A DNA stretch of 64,000 bases from Plumapathes pennacea (GCA_964036295.1 OZ038473.1:5301501-5365500); one strand, 5' to 3'. Counted from the first letter of the stretch, positions 10,100 to 22,206 are shown. Notes: generated from the letters alone by a model not told the origin. Translations and numbers: made by a program.

Positions 10100-11300
10100 A
10101 TGTGTGCGTTATCATTACAAAATAACAGTCACTATTCCTCCTGTTTCTTGGGCTTTTTGTGTTCTGTTATCTTTGTTCTATTATCTGCCTGTCATCAAAA
10201 TCTTCAAGGTTCTTTTTTAACCCCACCTCAATGATATTAGTGATGTCTTCTAGAATTGGGAGTACACGACCTACTTGGGTTGTGTACTCCCCTCGATTTT
10301 TATTTCTGTTTCAGGTTTTTCTGATGGGATTTATTAACTGCTGGCAAGAAGTGAATCAGGCAGCGATGGTAAGAGCTCTTTTCTCTACTTATTTGTTAAT
10401 CATTGAACTTTGCTTTTCCTTCTTTCCTTTGTGGCTATATCTTTCTGACAGTGATGTTTCTTGGCATTATATGGGTGATGCAGAATTAGTACAAATTGCG
10501 TCCTTTGTATTGTTTATAGGAAAGTAGAGTGACATCAGACGAAAGTTGAGAAAGACAGACATATGGGAGAACAAGAAGACTTAAAAATTACGGCCACAGA
10601 TGCCCACAAAGAGGGAGTTGTTACATGAGCGGTTTTCAAATGCCATGGATAACACGATTGAAGACAGGGAATGAACATCAAAGTGGATGAAAATTCAAGC
10701 TACCATAGTTTATGCATTCATATATACCTGATTGTACGAACAATATTGTTTAAGTCTTAATTTGATATGTATATTTCATTCTGGTTCAGCATTTCTTTTT
10801 TAAAGTGATTTACACTGTTTCTTTGTTTTTAGGTTTTAGGCACTCCTATACAGAATTGTAAATGTAACTGTTTAGATATTGTAATGTTATTATTATTGTT
10901 ATTGTTATTATTATTAAATGTAATACTTCGAACAGCAAAAAGGCTCCTGTTGTTTTTTGTTTTGATTGTTTGTTTTTATTTTTTATGGAGGTTCAAACAA
11001 CGAATCAAAATTCAAAAAGCACAACGTTGTACGTTTTTGTTAAACTGACTCATGGTTCATGGAAACCTCCATACCTATTTTGCGTTTCCTTTCTTCTAAC
11101 TCGTCTAACATTGGACATTCCGGTCGCAAACCTTCAGCAAATAAATAGCACAATAGCAAAACTAGACGTCCCCATGTGCTCCGTGCTACTGCTTTGTTGA
11201 CCACCAAATAATGATCAGACAATATGACGATATAAACTCGTATTTATATACCATAACGTATTTATAAGCTGATCGAACAACGACCCTGAGTTTTTGTGTT
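10100..11300. other. No supported gene
   Basis: This is AT-rich DNA with a short (ATT)n tract near 10885. Several short open frames exist, but none has recognisable motifs or splice context. It lies inside the 5.6-kb element. Confidence 0.5.
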
Positions 11301-11329
11301 CTCACTACATCACTTTAATGCTCCACCCC

Positions 11330-11737
11330 TCCACTCCTCCCCGGGTCTCCCGTCCCCTCCCCCTCTCCCAAAATTTGTTATATAAAGTTTAAAACGAGGT
11401 CTTTGAGCGGCGCTGTAAGAATCGTTAGAGTGGCTCTGTAAGAATCCTTAGAACGGCTCTGTAAGAGAATCGTTAGAGTGGCTCTGTAAGAATCCTTAGG
11501 GTGGCTCAGAATCCTAAGAATGGCTCTGTAAGAGTCCTTAGAATGGCTCTGTAAGAATCCTTAGAGTGGCTCTGTAAGAATCCTTAAACGGCTCTGTAAG
11601 AATCCTTAGAACGGCTCTGTAAGAGAGGCTTATGTAAAACAGTACACTTACATAGAGGGTCTTTTTCTTATGTTATTCTTTGTTTTTATATAAGGCTCCG
11701 TGCCCAGAAAGCGATAATGATCCCAAACTTGTGCTTC
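11330..11737 (-). repeat. Right long inverted end with 23-bp tandem repeat
   Basis: Ten or so imperfect units (core TGTAAGAATCCTTAGAACGG, alternating with AGAGTGG) occupy 11405-11630, preceded by a C-rich block. They are inverted relative to 6281-6490 and followed by the matching end sequence up to about 11737. Confidence 0.8.
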
Positions 11738-11787
11738 CAGAGTCAGTGCAATCGTTATCAATTCAATGAACGGTTTGGCAGATCAAA

Positions 11788-12510
11788 ATGTGCATTATCC
11801 TTAAAAAGTACTTTGTGACGCAAAACTTGTACCTATCTGTTGTGCGGCTGAGAACATTAAAGCATAAGAAGTCACCATTGTTTTGCATATATGTTGATGA
11901 GAGAATGTTAAAAGAATTAAAACACGGTCAGGTCCAAACCTATCATGTATCTCATAGAGTCATATCTCTAAGTGGTGACGTCGAAGAGAACCCTGGGCCA
12001 TCAGATCAATGCAGTACAAATGCTAATTTAGCAGCACGTGGTGCCTCAGTTGCCAATTCAGTTTTATTACTAGAAATCAGGTTGTCTGAATTAAATAGAA
12101 CTGCACTTGACGTTGGAGGAGGTGGTGATTGCTTTTTTCGTGCTGTATCACATCAACTCTGTGGCAATCCTAATAACCATTTTCATGTGCATGGTCTTGG
12201 TGTTCAGTATTTCTGGCATAACCCTGAACAGTTTATAGAGAGTAATACCGACCATTCTTGGCAAGGACATTTGAATAATATGTCATGTCAGGGAACATGG
12301 GCTGATGCAATTATAATTCAAGCAGTGGCCAATGGTCTCAATTTATCAATTTATATTGCTGAATCAAACGGTAACAGAACAGAACAGACCGGAATAAAAC
12401 GTACATATCTTTGGAAATGTCTTCTTCTTCTTCCTCTTCTTCTCTCCCTCCTTCTCCGTATTCTTCACTTGCTGCTTCTGATTCATCTAACTCCCATTCT
12501 GTCAACTTGA
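11788..12510 (+). pseudogene. 2A peptide followed by truncated OTU cysteine protease
   Basis: The ORF begins 50 bp beyond the 5.6-kb element. Residues 63-71 are GDVEENPGP (11974-12000), a perfect 2A ribosome-skipping motif with separation expected between Gly70 and Pro71. After it, ALDVGGGGDCFFRAV (about 107-120) matches the catalytic Asp/Cys loop of OTU-family deubiquitinases, with Cys115 as nucleophile. WADAIIIQAVANGLNLSIYI (171-190) matches the next conserved OTU block. The C-terminal part with the catalytic His is absent: after residue ~195 the frame runs into Leu-rich text from a pyrimidine tract at 12420-12460. OTU domains of this type are known from Helitron-like polyproteins in cnidarians and fish, so I read this as a detached fragment of one. 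The N-terminal ~60 residues are unrecognised. The start codon is uncertain. Confidence 0.7.
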
Positions 12511-12699
12511 CGTTCATTAACAATTCTTGGCATCTCAGTGCTTTATTTCCTGTAGTAATGCTTCTAAACTAGCTTTGTATCTTCTTGGCTTAAGGCTGTC
12601 TAACCCACTCCTCCTGAGCATTGCTGTAGTGATATGTGTGGGGAATGTGACATGCTCATGTGACTCATTCTTAAATATTTTGCTGGCTTCCTTGACTCT

Positions 12700-13248
12700 T
12701 TAAAGTCTGCCTCTTTTTCTCTTCCTTGACTTCCTCTTATTCTCTTTTAGTCTTCTTGACTTTATGCTCGGACCACTTGTTGATGGAAGGCATTTAAAGA
12801 CTCTTTGAAGAGACTCTTTTGTGCTCAAAAAGCTTAAGTTGTCACAGGCTGGGGTTTTGAGAACGCCAATCTGATCAATTGAAGCTTCATCATACTGCTT
12901 TTGTTCCGTAGCCCATGGTTTTAACGTGTTGTTGTGAAAGATAGCCTGGTTATTTGCCTTTATGATTTTCCCATCTTTCAAGTAGCCCTTCCAGTTTGTG
13001 TATACCTCTGGAAATGACATCGATATGACCAACTCTTGGTCTTGGGGGTATGCTGAGAAATTTGAGGCAAGAAGCTTCATGTTTACTAGAGAAAAGGACT
13101 TGCAGCTCATGCTCCACTCTCTCAAGGAGTTTTTTCCTTTGGAACCTTTTCTGCTGGGTAATCCAAACACAGGACCGGCAGTTTGCAGTTCACTGTGACA
13201 GTTTCTGGTATAGGACTGACAGCGGGCCGGATCCAATTTGTTCGACAA
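12700..13248 (-). CDS. Hypothetical protein fragment with basic C-terminus (182 aa)
   Basis: An uninterrupted frame with no motif I recognise. The C-terminus is a dense basic run (KENKRKSRKRKRGRL) like a nuclear localisation or DNA-binding tail. The body is polar, without membrane segments. It sits between the OTU fragment and repeat DNA and may be an exon of another decayed transposon. There is no ATG with clear context other than the first in frame. Confidence 0.35.
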   Translation of the reverse strand: MSNKLDPARCQSYTRNCHSELQTAGPVFGLPSRKGSKGKNSLREWSMSCKSFSLVNMKLLASNFSAYPQDQELVISMSFPEVYTNWKGYLKDGKIIKANNQAIFHNNTLKPWATEQKQYDEASIDQIGVLKTPACDNLSFLSTKESLQRVFKCLPSTSGPSIKSRRLKENKRKSRKRKRGRL

Positions 13249-13566
13249 ACTATGGCAACATATTACTATAAACGGAGAAGCTTCCCGGTATCATGCTATC
13301 TTCTCTTGCTAATAAAAGGCCACGCCTTTGCCTTGTTAAAAATAATCGTGGCCCCCCCCTCTGGTGATCTAATAAAACGAGTGCCCCCAACCCCCACATT
13401 TTTTGCCACCCCCCTTCCGGCATAAATAATGAATGGTCCCTAAAAGTTGTATATTTTCGTCCAGAGATAAACGGGGAGAGCCACGAATAAGATGTTCTGC
13501 ACGATCTTGATCGTTTAGATTTTTAAAATATTTTTTGTACTGGACAAGAGCTGCGAGGGCAGAGTT

Positions 13567-13995
13567 GAGCCGGATTCGTGGACAAGCATATAACGTATTC
13601 GTGCTTTGGAACAAATATAAAATTGAAGGCGAAGAATGTAACAAGTGGCTTGTTTACAATATTATTGCGATTTTGTTCACAGCATGATTATTCATTTGCG
13701 ACTACAAACTCAATGCTTCGGACTATTTCGGTGTATTTTTCATTTCTAGTATACAGTGACCATTCCGAAAAAAAGGCTACCTGATCGAATGGAAGAAACA
13801 TTTCAACAGGCAATTAGTTAATTCAGTTAACTTTTACACTTAAGAAAAGAACAATTCAACCAGCCCACATCTCAAGTTGTTCGCGAAGTCAATTACGTCA
13901 TCGAATGTCATGTGACATTGTGAACCAATCACTGTGTGCTGATTCTCGACCAGAAAAAGAAAACGGAAAAAAAAAGAAAAAAATTAAGCTCGCCC
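13567..13995 (-). repeat. Copy of the hairpin-ended repeat family, inverted
   Basis: The minus strand matches 49160-49870 and 57130-57400. Shared text includes the GCACACxGTGATTGGTTC region (13920-13950), CACCGAAATA, CATTTGTGACTGCAAA and the TTTCATTCGATCA text. The outer end reads GCTCGCGGCTGGGGCGAGC on the minus strand, a 6-bp-stem hairpin (about 13987-14005). Confidence 0.65.
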
Positions 13996-14226
13996 CAGCC
14001 GCGAGCAATAATCATTAATAATTATTTCTAGTTTACTAAAACATCATTCTGTTTAATTAATGTTTACTTTTCATAATAGCATGTGTGTTATAAATTTATA
14101 GCAAAGGGAAGGGGAAGGGGGTGGGGGCTTATTAGACTGAGAGAGGCATATTTATAAAATTGTCCTTGTAGAGAGAAGCTTAGTTACTTAGAGAGGGGTG
14201 GTTACTGTATGAAGCAACTATAGAAT

Positions 14227-14327
14227 ACCCGGCCACTTAATTCTTATATATTCTGATATATAACACTTCTAGAACGAAGTAAAGACAAACAAAGACTGTG
14301 TGTATTATGTAAATTAGTGGCCGGGTT
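14227..14327. mobile_element. ~100-bp MITE-like element
   Basis: ACCCGGCCACTTAAT at the left is matched by the inverted AAATTAGTGGCCGGGT at the right, with ~70 bp of AT-rich sequence between. A related CCGGCCACT word occurs at 31071. Confidence 0.5.
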
Positions 14328-15130
14328 TTGGAAAGTTTAGCCCAGCATATAAAACACAGTTCAAATAACATTGACTTATACTTTAGTACTTATACAGCAT
14401 TATGCAGTACATGATAAAAACAGATGAGCAGTTTTTCTGAGCACTCACAAGTTTTTGAAATGCAAAAGGTCTTATGATCTTTTTACCGAGTTCAAAACTT
14501 TCACTGAGCACTGTATAATTTCACAGAGGACAAATATTTTGACCTGTTCCTTTATAAACTGAAATGGGTTATAGTGCTGCAATTTTATGAAACACAGTTC
14601 TCTCTAATCAAATGCAGAGAAACGCCAAGATTCTTCCGTGAGTGATATGTTGTGATTTTGTCTATTAAGCAAGTTATCAAGTGGCAAATTAACCTCTGCA
14701 CTTTATGACACTGGAAGTTGGTTTAACTGTCAAGACTCAAACGGTCAAAATAATTATCTGTCGCGAAAATTTATAGCATTTGCAACAACAAAGTTTTACC
14801 GCGGTCACAAAATGTCCGATAAGCTCAAAGCAATGCAGAAGGAACGAGTTGAGTGAACAAAGTAACTAGACGTGTCTCCCTTGGAGCTATCGGCGGCCTT
14901 CAAGCACTATTTTCTGTCCTGAATTGTTTCTCGGGCATTGCTCTTGATCATAACTGCGAACGTTCGACCGATCTCAGCTATATAATATCAAATCCGCTTG
15001 TTTCTTTATTCTGGTTTTCGTCCTGTTTCTTGGTGTACCGTTGTTCTCTTGTCTTGTCATCGCTTCTTTAGCTCCGATTTTGAAATTAATACGGTACTTT
15101 AACAGTTTCAGTTCCCGCTCCCGTTAAAAC

Positions 15131-15908
15131 CACAGGTAGCCAAAGCTCAGTGGGCTCATATGGCGGAACATCATTGACTGTCACGTGATGCTCAGCATTG
15201 ACGGTTGGATTTTATAAGGATATGTATGGGAAATTTAGTCGATCGCGAAACTCGAATTTTACGGGAATATTAAAACTGGTGCATAAATTTGTCAAGCTCC
15301 GGTCGGTCCGGTCAAAAATTAAATACATGACTCCACGTTGCGATGGGCGGAAGCAAACAATGGAGCTTGACAAATTTGTGCACCAGGGATCCCTGGAGCG
15401 TTAGTTTTCGTTAGATTTACCGTTGACGTTCATGAAGGAAGAGTCAAGGCTCTTACGACTGCTCGATGCTTCGAGATTTTGAGCTTTAATTCCATTCCAA
15501 TGTTGGTTCCTCGTCGCAGCTAGCAAGTGCCGGGAAGGATAACTATCGAGCATCGGGTTGGTTAAGTTTTGGATTGAATGTATTCGTTGGACCGAATTTA
15601 TGACCGGTTTTGTGGGTCGGACTCGCTACTCTGGCACCGGAGCCTTCCCATCTTCTCTTCCTTTATAAGGGGAAGAGTCAAAAGTGAAACAGCAACTTGA
15701 GCGAGCTGAAATCGCTACAGCAGCAATGAAATACACACAGAAACAAGGTATGTAAGTTTCAGCTTTAATATTCCCGTAAAATTCGAGTTTCGCGATCGAC
15801 CAAATTTCCCATACATTTCCTCATAAAATCCAACCGTCATTGATGCGTATCACGTGACACTCACATGATGTTGCGCTATAAGAGCCCACTGAGCTTGAGC
15901 TACCTGTG
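15131..15908. mobile_element. 778-bp MITE with ~150-bp inverted repeats and TSD
   Basis: The ends are CACAGGTAGC and GCTACCTGTG. The inverted repeats run inward ~150 bp (shared GACGGTTGGATTTTAT, GTATGGGAAATTT, CGATCGCGAAACTCGAATTT). The direct repeat TTAAAAC flanks both sides (15124-15130 and 15909-15915), a 7-bp target-site duplication. A second, inner palindrome (TTTGTCAAGCTCC / GGAGCTTGACAAA) lies at 15288-15385. Non-autonomous; the superfamily is uncertain. Confidence 0.8.
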
Positions 15909-16167
15909 TTAAAACGTCTTTCGGTCAGCGAAGTGAAATCCGTTGCTTCGCGACGGACTCCCGGAAGACCCTGCGGTACGGATAGGTCGCCCGTGAACAA
16001 CATTCAAATCGCAAAAAAGCCTACGTGCTGGGCCGAGAGAGGGAAGAACCTGGGAACGGGGTTGAAGGTTTTCCCCAGCAATCCCCGATGCGCGTGGACG
16101 GAATTCCGTTCCGATGTCTTTTACCTAGAAAACCCCGCTGCGCGGTGACGTAATTCTGTTCCGAGGT

Positions 16168-17170
16168 TCTTGCGGGCTTCTTGTTTATTTTCCGCTTGGA
16201 GATTATTTACAAAATCTTTATTTACAAATCACGGTTTGTGTAGCGACGTTGCTAGTCGGCCGCTAAAAATTATCTTTGTCGCACGGCAGTCTGGTTTAGT
16301 TCAGACAACGTGCACATTCTGGGGTTTTCGTGGACACTAGCTGAACTCCAAAATTCGCTGAGACAACTTTTGAACGCAACTACAGAATACTCCAGAGACT
16401 TGAAAGGCAAGAAAAGCGCAACTAGAATCGTGACTCGATCAGTTTTGCACAGTCAGCAAAGTCAATCTTTGACACCAAAAGTTTTGTGCGTTTTAAGAAA
16501 AGCCGCAATTTCTCCTGCAAACGCTGTATCCTAGCCACAAATGTGTATTTTTTTACTTTATAAATCTAATACGCTTCTTTGAGCAAATTAGAACTGTTAA
16601 AGCGAGAGTCGCTTGTTTACACACTTTCGAAGATTCGCAAATTGTGTGAATTTTGGCGAGGATTCAATTTTGAACACAGCAACTTTTCAAACCGCGTTTG
16701 ACAAATTTAAAATCTTTGACAGAATAAATCAAGTCACTAAACAATGCAAGGTCCAATTATATATGAGTTCCGATTGTATTGAGCGAGCAAATTCGGCGAC
16801 CCATAGACAAGAATATACAAATAGCCTGCAGTTGTTTAATTTGGAAAGCAGTGGCCCCTGGTTGGGGTATTTTCTACATTAATAGCCTTCAGAAAGCAAG
16901 ATTACTTCAACCTTGTTACATTTCATCCGTGAATACAGTGTGCCAACAAACACGGCGAGAAAACTTCACAGCTTTTCCATACATCAGACTGTCAGCGAAA
17001 TTATGCAAATATGTTAGGAATCAGATGGCACAATCTTGCACGAAGGAAATAGCTTTTAAAACTAGCTAAAATATCACAGTATAATCCTACTTGGCCTTCA
17101 TCACAGTTCCCGGGTCATCAAACGACAAAATATACGGCGATTGTTGAAATACCATAACGATAACACGACT
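16168..17170. repeat. ~1-kb dispersed repeat, inverted partner at 30758-31708
   Basis: Read in reverse complement it matches the other copy over most of its length. Shared words include GAAAATAAACAAGAA, CGCTACACA, CAGACAACGTGCAC, CAAGCGACTCGC, GATTGAGCGAGCAAA and TATATTTTGTCGTTTGATG. No coding frame is evident. Confidence 0.75.
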
Positions 17171-17171
17171 T

Positions 17172-17700
17172 TAAAATAGCATAAGCGTACTGTACGTTAA
17201 TTGATGTAGTTTTTCAAAATTCACCGGTTCCTAAAAGCCATATGTAAAGATCCAAAGAGTGGAGACACGAGGTAGAGAAGCCATTCAATAATACATGGGT
17301 TCCGAGCACGCACGAAGATTACAACTTGTGGCTAGCTAGTTACTTCACTATCACGTGCTTGGCTAATCACCATATGAGAGTTCACGTGATATAACATATC
17401 TCACCTTTTTACGGAATGATCAATACGACTATACTAAACATTAACAATAACCAGTGATTGTTTATCACTTGAAGAAAAGACTAATGTGCAATGTCAATAT
17501 AAACTTAAGGGTGTGCATAATAGTCCAGGCAGTTCCTATGCTATGTAATCTGCCAAGTATGTTGGTCTGCGTCGCTGTCGCTTTGGTCTGGTTGGCTGGT
17601 CTTGGTCTTGTTGTCTTGATTAATTTGTGTTTTCCTCTACAGAACTGAGTTCCCTTGGTCCAGCTAGCTCTGGTGGGATGTTGTTGTCTGCGTCTTTGTC
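17172..17700. other. No gene seen; gypsy 3' flank
   Basis: No ORF with recognisable motifs. The right part may include the 3' untranslated region or LTR remnant of the gypsy element. No clear TG...CA long terminal repeat pair was identified. Confidence 0.4.
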
Positions 17701-17704
17701 CTTG

Positions 17705-20700
17705 TCAGTGTTTGGTGCCGGGGCGTTCATCAGTATCTCCTCTCTCCAGTCGGTCTGACCTGCTTTGTCGTCCAGTTCTGTTTTTCTCCCCGCTGCTCAT
17801 GATGGTGTTTGCAAGCTTTAAGTAGGTGGAGTCACGGCAAACGTCCCGCTCATCTGTGATATGTCTTGCTGCGTTAGTAGATTCATTAATTTTGACGACT
17901 ACGTAGAAGGCTGGTTCGAATGGTGTCGACCACTTGTTGCGTTTACTTTGTTTCAACAACACATAGTCTCCCAATATGAAGCTGTGTCCTCTGATAATCC
18001 TTCCTTCCTGAGCCATCTTTTGTTTGTTCTCGTTGTCTCGCTTGTCTATCAGTTTGTCTTGGTTGCTTTGTTTGCTTGGGTCTGTTGGGGTTGTGTAGTC
18101 TAGCTTGGTCCTAATGTTCCTGTTGGTCATGGATTGGTACGGTGTTACACCGGTTGCAAGGTGTGGTGTGTCCAGGTAAGCCATCAGCATATCTTGGACA
18201 GTCATGCTTCTCTCGAATTTGTCCGTCTCTTGCAGATGGATGATTTGCTCGGTCTTTTTTAGAAGCTGCATAAACCTCTCTGCTTCCTCATTAGCTCTTG
18301 TGTGTAGGGGCGTGATTCGGTGGTGTTGAATCTATCTTGCTGTGCAAATTCGCTGAATTCTTTGGAATTGAAAGGCGGTTCGTTGTCTAAATTACTTGTC
18401 TTAGTATGCCAGTGTGTGCGAATATCTTCTTCAATTTCTCTTTCGTTGGTTTAAACGCTGTGGAAGATGTGACTTCTGCTTCTCGGTATCTGGTTCTTTT
18501 GTCTATAGCAACCAAGTTGTAGTGTCCGTCCGGGTAGGGTCCCCCGAAGTAAGCTGTAATGTGTTCCTGTGGGATGACAGTCGGTTTGATTTGTTCTGCT
18601 CTGTGTTGCTTTGTGGTGACTTGGCATTCATAGCATTGCCCAATGGTCTGGTCAACTAGCGTTTTTATGCCAGGGAACCAATACTTAGCTCTGATCATTT
18701 GCTTAGTCTTCGTTGTTCCCAGGTGTTCAAGTCGGTGAGCAACCTTGATGATCCTCCTCTGTAGGTTCGTGGGGATAACGATCCGGTCTAGCCTGAGGAT
18801 CAGTCCTTGTGTTTCGTACAATTCCTCCTTAATTGCGTAGAATGGTGAGATGTCTGGATCCTTCTTATGTTTCTCCCATTCGCCCTTGCAGATTCTTTGA
18901 TTTAGTTTTTGAAAGATGCTGTCTGCCCTAGTTTCTTCTTGATCTTTTTGATCACGACTGCATGCACTGCTTCAACCATTGCCTTTATCACTCTCTCCGT
19001 GTTGTCGTTGCCCGTTTCTGGTAGTGGGTGTCTGGATAGGAAGTCCAGTGGATCTGCTTCGTCTTTTCCAGGTTCGTACTTGAGCTCATAGTCAACATCT
19101 TGCATGTCCATGACCCATTTCTCTATGCGTGGCGTTGGTTTTGCTGTGGACTTGTTGAACAGTGGGATGAGGAGCTTGTGAGCTGTGATGATGTCGAACT
19201 TTGGTGCCCCTAACAGGTACATGCTGATTCTGGTTTTTGCACACTTTACACATAGTGCATCTTTCTCCGTCTGGCTTTATCTTTTCTCAGTGTCTGTAAG
19301 GGTGCGGCTGATGAAGTGGAATGGCTGCAATCCTTTTGATGTCTGTTGGAAGAGTCCAGCTGATAGGCCTTTGTTGTAGCTTGCTTCTGTCCGAACCATG
19401 ATAGGTAGGGTTGGGTTGAAGAAAGCCATGGTGTCGTCACTGGAGATGCTCTCTTTCAGCTTTTCGAAGGCATCGATTTCTTCTGGTCCCAACTGAAACT
19501 TAGCATCTTTGTGAGTTAACTCTATCAGTGGTTTGGTAGGGATGCCTATCTTGGTATGAACTTTGACAAGTAACCAGTCATACCGAGGAAGCTTCTAACC
19601 TCTGCTTTGGACTGTGTGACTGTTGGTTTGAGTCCTTTTTGGCTGAACTTGAACCCGTAGAAGTTCAACTGTTCTTGTCCAAATTCACACTTTTCTTGGT
19701 TGAGTGTGATGCCGTAATCCTCTGCTCTCTGAAGGACTGTTTCCAATGTTTTATTGTGTTTTTCCCAGTTGCGGCCTCCAAGCAGGATGTCGGCTCGCTG
19801 GTTCAGACATCTCGGAATGTCACCAAAGATCTGTTGCATGACTTTATCTAATAGATCTTGATTTGCTTTCGCTCCAAACACTAGTCTCTTTGGTCTAAAG
19901 TTGCCCCACGGAGTGCTGAATGTGGCAATCTCTCTTGAGCTGCGGGTCAAGCATCAGCTGGTGATAGCCTTGTAGATCAAGTTTTGTCCAAATAGTGCAT
20001 TCATGGAACTTGTGGATGAAGTCTTCCACGATGGGGGCTTGTGTAATTATGCTGCGTTCCATGTACTTATTTGGTACTTTCAGATTAACGCTTGCTCTTA
20101 TCATGTGGGGTTCCAGCTGCTCCTTCGATGTTTGGGCGAATCTCGGCTTTGGTTGGACTACTAGTAGTGAGCACCAGATTACTGGTTCTTTACCTGGTAC
20201 TTTCTAGAAGATTTCCTCGTCAATGCCTTGCTCCAACCATTTCTTCAGAGGGTCTTGCAGATAATAAGGTAATGTTCGGAGTCTCTGCGTCACAGGAACT
20301 GCTTTTTCTTTCATAAGGAATTTACCCTGGATTTCCTTGTTGTTTCTGATGTCTCTGATTCTCCCAATTCCCTCGAACACATGCTTGTGCTGACCGATGA
20401 TGTTCCTCAACTTTTCTTGTCTCGATTCTTCTTTTACGCTTAAAATTTACATACTGTTAGGCTCTGCAAATCGGCCTCCTTGCTCGAGTTTCAGCATTTC
20501 CGTGTCTTTCATGGTGCTTTTGCTGATTAACGGCGGTGAATGAATTCTTCCGTGTACCACGACGAGAGTAGTGGATTTGCCGCATGTCTGGTTGCGGACA
20601 ATAGACTTGAATTCTCCTCTTACTGACAATTTGTGTTGTAGAGTGCTTATCTTGATCTTGCTTGGCTCCAGAAGCGGTTGATAGTTGCTTCTGTGGACAA

Positions 20701-20924
20701 ATGCCTTGTACTGATGTTCTTCCATTATTTTGACATAACAATGCTCCGCTGTCTGGTTCCATTTCCACGTCTACATCGTTCAGTCTCACTGATACGGTTC
20801 TGGCGCTGCTGTCGACGAGCTTGATCTTCTTGTCTTGTCGCAAGTGTGTCACTCTCATAACGAACCAGAGCCCCCTAGTAACCGATGGAATGCGGCCGAA
20901 ATGGCCGCATTTTTCAGATGCCAT
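17705..20924 (-). pseudogene. Ty3/gypsy pol region, heavily frameshifted
   Basis: In minus-strand order: a protease-like segment (20924-20447, MEPDSGA), a pre-RT segment (20410-20204), RT pieces (20104-19546; TKLDLQGYHQ, TPWGNFRPKRLVFG, FYGFKFSQKG, FLGMTGYLSKFI), RNase H pieces (19492-18902; ending DPLDFLSRHPLPETG), integrase with an HHCC-type zinc region and YWFPG (18821-18387), and an integrase C-terminal part (18271-17705). Seven or more frames are used, so it is inactive. At 19792-19794 the first residue of the RT Asp-Asp pair is alanine (RADILLGG). The matching gag lies at 22.9-23.9 kb, separated by an insertion. Family assignment to Ty3/gypsy is firm. Confidence 0.85.
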
Positions 20925-21289
20925 TAATTACTGGCGACGCCTCGTTCGGCACACGGAGCGATAAAGGTGACAAAATGAGGAGAAGCATAACATGGTGAAC
21001 TGACGTTTATAAAATTAGAGATTTGTTGCAAACAGGCTCAGTTCGTCGCGGTTTCATGCCGCTGAAATTTACTTCGGTGCTTTAAAAGCGTCCGCTGCCG
21101 AAGGTACGAGTTTTATGAGTTACATATGCTATTACTCGACATCCAGAGATAAAATGCAAACAGTGCGACAGCTAACCCAGAACGCATTAAAAGAGCAATC
21201 ACTACAAACTATTGCTATTCGCTATTAACAACGAGAAACGTATGAGAAACGCTAAAAATCGTATCAGTATCTGAATGCTAAATATTATA

Positions 21290-22065
21290 ACGAAAGTGAA
21301 TCTCCAATGCGCGTACATTGTGCTGATTTATCAGAACGAACTGATTCCCAGCTTGAGATTCACTAACAGCAAAAACGACACAAGAATCATAAATAAATGA
21401 ACCTCCAATGCGCGGACATTGTGTCGATTTATCAGAATGAACTTATTCTCAGCTTGAGGTTCACTAACAGCAAAATAGCACAGGAATCATAAATAAGTGA
21501 ACCTCCAATGCACGTACATTGTGCTGATTTATCAGAATGGACTGTTTCCCAGCTTAAGGTTCACTAACAGCAAAATAGCACAAGAATCATAAATAAGTGA
21601 ACCTCCAATGCGCGTACATTGTGCTGATTTATCAGAATGAACTGATTCCCAGCTTGAGGCTCACTAACAGTAAAAACGGCACAGGAATCATAAATAAGTG
21701 AACCTCCAATGCGCGTACATTGTGCTGATTTATCAGAATGAACTGATTCCCAGATTGAGATTCACTAACAGCAAATCATAAATAAGTGAACCTCCAATGC
21801 GCGTACATTGTGCTGATTTATCAGAATGAACTGATTCCCAGATTGAGATTCACTAACAGCAAATCATAAATAAGTGAACCTCCAATGCGCGTACATTGTG
21901 CCGATTTATCAGAATGAACTGATTCCCAGCTTGAGATTCATTAACAGCAAAAATAGTACACAACTATCATAAATATGTGAACCTCCAATGCACGTACATT
22001 GTGCTGATTTATCAGAATGAACTGATTCCCAGCTTGAGGTTCACTAACAGCAAAAGCTCAGTACA
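21290..22065. repeat. ~100-bp minisatellite, eight units
   Basis: CCTCCAATGCGCGTACATTG recurs at about 21301, 21402, 21502, 21602, 21703, 21791, 21879 and 21982. Spacing is 100-103 bp, except two 88-bp units with a shared 12-bp deletion. Each unit also has TGCTGATTTATCAGAATGAA and AGGTTCACTAACAGCAAA. Confidence 0.92.
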
Positions 22066-22206
22066 TCAATAAACTCATAGGCAATAAAACGGTAATACTG
22101 TTCCCTCATTCCACCATCCGGAGAAGAGACGAACGCCTAATTCCTGCCTAGGAAAAGGGTTCATTACAGCATCATTCCTTTTAGTTTCTTCGGTTCTGCC
22201 GCCTGA

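Larger units (their letters stand above)
6173..11737. mobile_element. 5.6-kb element with long inverted ends built of 23-bp repeats
   Basis: The left end runs inward as AAGCTCAAACTTGGGATC then ATTATCGCTTTCTGGGCAC. It is mirrored at the right end (GTGCCCAGAAAGCGATAAT, then GATCCCAAACTTGTGCTT). Both ends continue through CCCTCTATGTAAGTGTACTG and into 23-bp tandem repeats, then a G-rich block and GTTATATAA. No transposase was recognised inside; the content is minisatellites and a possible minus-strand multi-exon gene. No target-site duplication was found by eye. Confidence 0.6.

Noticed and set aside
10159..10527. 122-aa hydrophobic plus-strand ORF
   Set aside because: The composition reflects a T-rich strand; there are no conserved motifs, no splice context, and it lies inside a repeat element.
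21290..22065. CRISPR-like regular repeats
   Set aside because: Whole ~100-bp units repeat, with no unique spacers between short repeats; this is a minisatellite. The same holds for 6281-6490 and 9355-10090.
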